This document shows, in pieces, positions 6,575 to 10,070 of a stretch of DNA of 10,070 nt. The translations under genes were made by a program, and so were the position numbers. Position 1 is the stretch's first letter. Each line of letters opens with the position of its first letter. The stretch comes from Methanomicrobiales archaeon (GTDB lineage Archaea; Halobacteriota; Methanomicrobia; Methanomicrobiales; JACTUA01), in the NCBI GenBank assembly GCA_028678905.1, contig JAJRCO010000111.1, forward strand, positions 1 through 10,070, given 5' to 3'. The notes beneath the pieces were generated by a model. The model did not search any database and had not been told where the DNA came from. It saw only the letters and a list, made by a program, of their open reading frames with translations.

Positions 6575-7818
6575 GCGAGTTCAGGATAGATGGGGAACCG
6601 GCTAGCCAGGGCCACTACCTCATCTTTTACCTTCCTGATGACAGCTTCATCATGGATATCCCGCAACACCTGTGCGATCAGGGCGCCAATCTGTTCCATC
6701 TCCGCTTCCTTCATTCCGCGGGTCGTGATGGCAGGGGTGCCTATCCGCAGACCGCTGGTGACGAAGGGGCTTCGCGTTTCCCGTGGAATGGTGTTCTTGT
6801 TGACAGTGATGCCGGCCCTGCCGAGTGCGATCTCTGCCTCCAGACCGGTGATCCCCCGATCAGAAAGGTCAATCAGGAGCAGGTGATTGTCGGTTCCGCC
6901 GGAGACCAGGCGCAATCCGGCATCCAGTAGGACATCGGCGATCTTCTGGGCGTTCTTTACGATCTGGCGGTTGTACTCGGTAAACGACGGCTGGAGGGCT
7001 TCTTTGAGGCAGACGGCTTTGGCCGCAATGGTATGCATAAGAGGTCCCCCCTGCATCCCGGGAAACACCGCCTTGTCTACCATCTGGGCATATTCCTTAT
7101 CGCAGAGGATCGCCCCCCCGCGGGGCCCCCGGAGCGTCTTGTGTGTGGTGGTGGTGGTGAAATCCACCACGCCCACCGAGGTTTCGTGTACCCCGGTGGC
7201 ACAGAGACCGGCGATGTGAGCGATATCGGCCATACACTGTGCTCCCACCCCGTCGGCGATCTCCTGGAATGCCTTAAAGTCAATCCTGCGGGGGTAGGCA
7301 CTCGCCCCGCAGACGATCAGGCGGGGTCGGACCTTCTTCGCCAGCTCTTCTACTATCCCGTAATCCAGCATCTCCGTCTCCAGATCTACCCCATACTGGG
7401 TCACCTGATACATCTTGCCACTGAAACTGACCGGTGAACCATGGGATAGGTGTCCGCCCTGGGAGAGACTCATGCTCATCATGCGGTCCTTCCCACACTC
7501 CATGGTGGCAAAATAGATGGCCATATTTGCCTGGGTCCCGGAATGTGGCTGGACATTGGCGTGCTCTGCACCGAACAGTTTCTTCATCCGCTCGCGAGCG
7601 AGATCTTCGGCGACGTCATAAAATTCGCATCCACCGTAGTATCGCTTTCCCGGGTATCCCTCGGCATATTTATTGGTAAATATTGATCCCATCACTTCCA
7701 GAACTGCCTTGCTCACCAGGTTCTCCGAAGCGATCAATTCAAGTCCCTGGATCTGGCGCTGCTTCTCTTTTTCCAACAGATCCGCGATCTCCGGATCTGT
7801 CTTTTTCAGGTTCAACAT
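6571..7818 (-). CDS. glyA: Serine hydroxymethyltransferase GlyA
   Basis: A PLP enzyme that splits serine into glycine and a methylene group carried by tetrahydrofolate or tetrahydromethanopterin, supplying glycine and C1 units for purines and other products. The 415 residues carry GLELIASEN (25-33), the EGYPGKRYYGG substrate region (53-63), PHSGTQAN (91-98), MADIAHIAGL (196-205, with Asp198 and His201 contacting PLP) and the Schiff-base Lys227 in TTTTHKTLRGPRGG. GLRIGTPAITTRG (356-368) holds the carboxylate-binding Arg. Length is typical of 410-420. The ATG at 7818 starts the canonical MLNLKKTDPE. There is no ribosome site ahead of it, but a TATA box lies about 30 bases upstream, which suggests a very short leader. 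It is the first gene of the glyA-folD-DHPS-like-cofE operon. Pterin specificity cannot be read from the sequence. Confidence 0.98.
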   Translation of the reverse strand: MLNLKKTDPEIADLLEKEKQRQIQGLELIASENLVSKAVLEVMGSIFTNKYAEGYPGKRYYGGCEFYDVAEDLARERMKKLFGAEHANVQPHSGTQANMAIYFATMECGKDRMMSMSLSQGGHLSHGSPVSFSGKMYQVTQYGVDLETEMLDYGIVEELAKKVRPRLIVCGASAYPRRIDFKAFQEIADGVGAQCMADIAHIAGLCATGVHETSVGVVDFTTTTTHKTLRGPRGGAILCDKEYAQMVDKAVFPGMQGGPLMHTIAAKAVCLKEALQPSFTEYNRQIVKNAQKIADVLLDAGLRLVSGGTDNHLLLIDLSDRGITGLEAEIALGRAGITVNKNTIPRETRSPFVTSGLRIGTPAITTRGMKEAEMEQIGALIAQVLRDIHDEAVIRKVKDEVVALASRFPIYPELA

Positions 7819-7844
7819 GCACAGAAATGTGGGGCTGATTAGGG

Positions 7845-7855
7845 TAATATTTTTT
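7845..7855 (-). promoter_or_regulatory. TATA box of the glyA operon
   Basis: On the minus strand this reads AAAAAATATTA, preceded by the purine-rich AAAAG expected of a BRE. Its centre, near 7849, predicts transcription starting at about 7824, only some 6 bases before the glyA ATG. This agrees with the absence of a Shine-Dalgarno site in front of glyA. Confidence 0.55.
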
Positions 7856-7939
7856 CTTTTCCAGAAAGGATTTAGCGTACTACCTCAAACCACTTAGATT
7901 GACCATGGTGGTTTTACATGGCCATCAGAGACGAGAGAA

Positions 7940-7967
7940 TAAAATATCTCGAACGCGAACTTATAAG
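7940..7967 (+). promoter_or_regulatory. Candidate TATA elements for the coiled-coil gene and smc
   Basis: TAAAATATC (7940-7948) and CTTATAAG (7960-7967) both resemble archaeal TATA boxes. The first would put the mRNA start near 7969 and leave a 24-base leader containing the strong GAGGAG site at 7981-7986 before the ATG at 7993. The second would give a leaderless mRNA at 7993. If translation instead began at 7918, both elements would lie inside coding sequence, so they argue for the downstream start. Confidence 0.45.
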
Positions 7968-7992
7968 AGAGAGCAGGAGTGAGGAGAAGAAT

Positions 7993-8421
7993 ATGGTAAA
8001 CCCCGACGAACGCATCGCAGAACTGGAAGGAAAGGTACGGGAACTTGAGGCACTGACCCGCGGACTGACCGACGAGATGCTGGATCTAAAGTCCATCGTG
8101 ATGAAGCTGAACACCCGGGCCGAGGAAAGAAGGGTCGTCGTACAACCCCGTCCCAGCGCCACTGCTCTGGCGAAAAAGGAGAGTGCCCCAGCCCCGGCGG
8201 AAGCAGCCGAGGGAGCTTCCCTGGAAATGATCATGCAGCCGGACGGAACCTTGAAACCGGAACGAAGGACCAGTTCCGATTATATCATCGCGAGCGGGCG
8301 GTACGGGCAGAAAAATATGAGAAAGGGAAAGGAGGCAGAGAAAGAAGGGGCGCCACTCATCTATGCCACCGAGGACGATAGTAAAACCGACGATTCCGTA
8401 GTCATCAAGAAGAAGAAGTAG
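7993..8421 (+). CDS. Small charged coiled-coil protein upstream of smc
   Basis: A 142-residue protein of unknown function. Residues 5-43 have a clear heptad pattern (Ile8, Leu11, Val15, Leu18, Leu25, Leu32, Val36, Leu39), including RIAELEGKVRELEAL. An Ala/Pro-rich linker follows (about 55-75), then a block around MIMQPDGTLKPERR (79-92) and SDYIIASGRYG (95-105), and an acidic stretch ending in KKKK. The N-terminal ELE...LTDE pattern resembles, from memory, short proteins encoded beside smc in other euryarchaea; I cannot verify that here. The ATG at 7993 has GAGGAG 6 bases upstream and TATA candidates at a suitable distance. An in-frame ATG at 7918, preceded by GGTG, would add 25 charged residues and remains possible. 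The smc ribosome site overlaps this gene's stop codon, so the two are surely co-transcribed. A link to chromosome organisation is inference. Confidence 0.85.
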   Translation: MVNPDERIAELEGKVRELEALTRGLTDEMLDLKSIVMKLNTRAEERRVVVQPRPSATALAKKESAPAPAEAAEGASLEMIMQPDGTLKPERRTSSDYIIASGRYGQKNMRKGKEAEKEGAPLIYATEDDSKTDDSVVIKKKK

Positions 8422-8424
8422 GTG
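8420..8424 (+). promoter_or_regulatory. Ribosome site that fixes the TTG start of smc
   Basis: AGGTG lies 8 bases before the TTG at 8433 and overlaps the stop codon (TAG, 8419-8421) of the preceding gene. No in-frame ATG or GTG exists between that stop and the first conserved SMC residues, so this site and the TTG define the start. The overlap suggests the ribosome ending the upstream gene reinitiates on smc. Confidence 0.65.
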
Positions 8425-8432
8425 CTCGTTGG

Positions 8433-10070
8433 TTGTACATCACCGAGCTGGAAATCAATAATTTCAAGTCTTTTTGCGGGACCACAAAAATACCCTTTTT
8501 TGAGGGTTTTGCAGTAATATCAGGGCCCAATGGCTCGGGAAAGAGCAATATCATCGATAGCCTGCTCTTCGTGCTAGCCCTCGCCGGATCGAGCAGCCTG
8601 AGGGCGGAAAAGCTGACGGATCTCATCAATCTGAATGGGGGGCGCAACTATGCCGAGGTTTCGGCAGCCTTCTCCGATGGAACAAAGATACGCAGAAGGA
8701 TCAAGCGGGCGGCCCACGGCTACTACAGCTACTATTATCTGAATGACCGTGTGACCACGCAGGCGGAGCTGCTGGAGTACCTCTCCCGTTTCGGGATCAA
8801 ACCGGAGGGGTACAACGTGGTCATGCAGGGTGACATAACCCGCATCATGGAGATGAGCGATAACGAGCGACGCAGGATAATCGACGAGATCGCCGGAGTA
8901 TCTGAATTTGAATCAAAGAGGGAACAGGCCCTCCAGGAGCTGGAAGTGGTGCGGGAGCGGATAGAGAGAGAAGAGATCGTCCTGCGAGAACTCCAGAGCC
9001 GGCTCGTTGAGCTCACCGCAGAACGGGAGAAGGCAGTGGACTATCGGCGGCTCCAGGAAGAGATCGGGCGGCTGGAACGATCCCGTATGACCGCTGCGCT
9101 CAAGGGAAAAGAACGAGAGCTGGATGCCCTTCTGCAGGTGATGGAGGAAAAGAGCCAGGAGCTCGAAAAAATCCAGGGCCAGCGCACCGACCGGGAAAAA
9201 GACCTCCTCCTCAAACAGGAGACTCTGACCGGAATTGAGGCCCAGATCAACGAAAAGAGCGGACCCGAATATATGGGACTTGTGGCGGGTCTGGAAGAGA
9301 AAAAAAGTGGTATAAAAGCAGCCCAACAGGCCATTGAACGCTCCAAACGGGAGAAAGAGGAGAACGGGGAGACTCTGAACCGCATCTACATGGATCTGAA
9401 ACGTGCAGAACAGCGGGTCAAAGAGTGCACGGACCTGGTACGTACCCTCTCCATCGATCGGGCGAATCTGTCCATGGAGATCGCCACCCGGAAGGCCGAG
9501 ATTGAAAGGATCGAGAACGAGATCGCCCAGCACGGGAAAGAGGTGGAAGGGGCGAAGGAGGAGATCCTATCCGTGATGAAGGAGATCGACGCACGCAAGG
9601 AGGCGCGGATCGCCCTTCTACGCGACCAGGATATCCTGATCGAACGGAGCAGACTGCGCAGTTCGGAGATCGAACGACTGGAATCGCTCATCCAGCGGAA
9701 TAACGAGGAAAAACTGGAAAAAGACCGCATCTGTGGCGACTCCCGGAGCCTGGTCCAGCAGACAGAGGCCCGGAAAGAGGCGTTGGACCGGGAACTCGCC
9801 TCCCTGGAAAGCCGCCTCTTTGCCAGCCGCTCCACTCTGGAGCGGGCCAGGGAGGAGGTGAAGACTCGCCAGTCCGAACTCGCCCGTCTGGAGGCCCAGC
9901 AGCAGGCCCGGGGTGAGGGGGAGAGCCGGGCGCTGGAAGCGGTAGCGGAAATGCAGGGAGTGCATGGGACAATCGCTGCCTTGGGGAAGGCCCCACGGGA
10001 TTTCGCGACCGCGCTCAATGTAGCAGCCGGAGGCCGTCTTGGATACGTGGTGGTGGATGACGACGCCATC
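8433..10070 (+). CDS. smc: Chromosome segregation ATPase SMC (5' part)
   Basis: SMC forms an ATP-driven dimer that loops and compacts chromosomal DNA, normally with kleisin ScpA. The window holds the first 546 codons without a stop; the rest lies beyond the edge. Translation begins at TTG, giving MYITELEINNFKSF, the standard archaeal SMC N-terminus. The head shows Walker A GPNGSGKSN (31-39), Arg57 in SLRAEK (the R-loop), the Q-loop Gln132 in VVMQGDI, and DEIAGVSEFESKR where the head meets the coil. From about residue 165 to 505 the protein is a long Glu/Lys/Arg/Leu coiled coil. The last 30 or so residues (ALGKAPRDFATALNVAAGG, then GYVVVDDDAI) are the start of the hinge. Walker B and the signature motif belong to the missing C-terminal half. 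The gene lies 11 bases after the small coiled-coil gene. Only the 3' end and neighbours such as scpA cannot be seen. Confidence 0.97.
   Translation, partial: MYITELEINNFKSFCGTTKIPFFEGFAVISGPNGSGKSNIIDSLLFVLALAGSSSLRAEKLTDLINLNGGRNYAEVSAAFSDGTKIRRRIKRAAHGYYSYYYLNDRVTTQAELLEYLSRFGIKPEGYNVVMQGDITRIMEMSDNERRRIIDEIAGVSEFESKREQALQELEVVRERIEREEIVLRELQSRLVELTAEREKAVDYRRLQEEIGRLERSRMTAALKGKERELDALLQVMEEKSQELEKIQGQRTDREKDLLLKQETLTGIEAQINEKSGPEYMGLVAGLEEKKSGIKAAQQAIERSKREKEENGETLNRIYMDLKRAEQRVKECTDLVRTLSIDRANLSMEIATRKAEIERIENEIAQHGKEVEGAKEEILSVMKEIDARKEARIALLRDQDILIERSRLRSSEIERLESLIQRNNEEKLEKDRICGDSRSLVQQTEARKEALDRELASLESRLFASRSTLERAREEVKTRQSELARLEAQQQARGEGESRALEAVAEMQGVHGTIAALGKAPRDFATALNVAAGGRLGYVVVDDDAI

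Noticed and set aside
7903..7921. CCATG and CATGG inverted repeat before the coiled-coil gene
   Set aside because: Five-base arms around a 9-base loop are easily due to chance and overlap a possible start codon; no second copy was seen.
8913..10069. Large minus-strand open frames opposite smc, Ser/Arg- and Leu/Phe-rich
   Set aside because: They mirror the Glu/Lys/Leu-rich coiled coil of SMC; the plus-strand frame is continuous and carries Walker A and the hinge start.
8433..10070. Possible broken smc, since no ATG-started frame spans it
   Set aside because: Manual reading shows one uninterrupted frame from TTG 8433 to the window end with all expected N-terminal motifs.
1..10070. CRISPR array, tRNA/rRNA genes, insertion sequences or att sites
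   Set aside because: No spaced direct repeats, tRNA-like folds, transposase motifs or terminal inverted repeats were seen; the window is almost entirely housekeeping coding sequence.

Overview
The window is a compact, GC-rich stretch of chromosome from a methanogenic archaeon. It most resembles Methanomicrobiales (a Methanoculleus/Methanoregula-type genome), but I cannot fix the genus by eye. The evidence is three genes for the methanogen cofactor F420 (cofG, cofC, cofE), archaeal-type TATA boxes, GAGG-type Shine-Dalgarno sites and an archaeal SMC. These sit beside purine, C1 and folate-type genes. I see no mobile element, CRISPR array, RNA gene or sign of recent transfer.

Layout. (1) 1-98 is AT-rich and carries a TATA box just before an uncharacterised two-transmembrane protein (99-746, +). 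It is followed by a short convergent gap with a T-tract (747-829). (2) A minus-strand operon runs from 3466 down to 830: cofG, purC, purS, purQ. Successive genes overlap by 1-4 bases, and each has its own GAGG-type ribosome site. (3) cofC (3574-4215, +) diverges from cofG across about 107 bases. Its 3' end overlaps cofE by 75 bases. (4) A second minus-strand operon runs from 7818 down to 4141: glyA, folD, a dihydropteroate synthase-like gene, cofE. Again the stop and start codons overlap. (5) A divergent control region at about 7819-7992 separates it from a plus-strand pair: a small charged coiled-coil protein and smc. smc starts at a TTG codon (8433) and runs off the window edge with 546 codons visible.

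How the genes fit together. GlyA and FolD move one-carbon units between serine, glycine and a reduced pterin. The dihydropteroate synthase-like enzyme probably helps build such a pterin. PurC, PurS and PurQ are steps of de novo IMP synthesis. CofG makes part of the deazaflavin chromophore (with CofH), CofC uses GTP to activate the phospholactate-type side chain (handed to CofD), and CofE adds glutamate. CofD, CofH and PurL are not in this window. The theme of the two minus-strand operons is therefore purine, pterin and F420 supply, while the right end concerns chromosome organisation.

Nothing here is clearly a new defence or mobile system. The least explained items are the two-transmembrane protein at the left end, the small coiled-coil protein just ahead of smc, and the changed loop of the dihydropteroate synthase-like enzyme.
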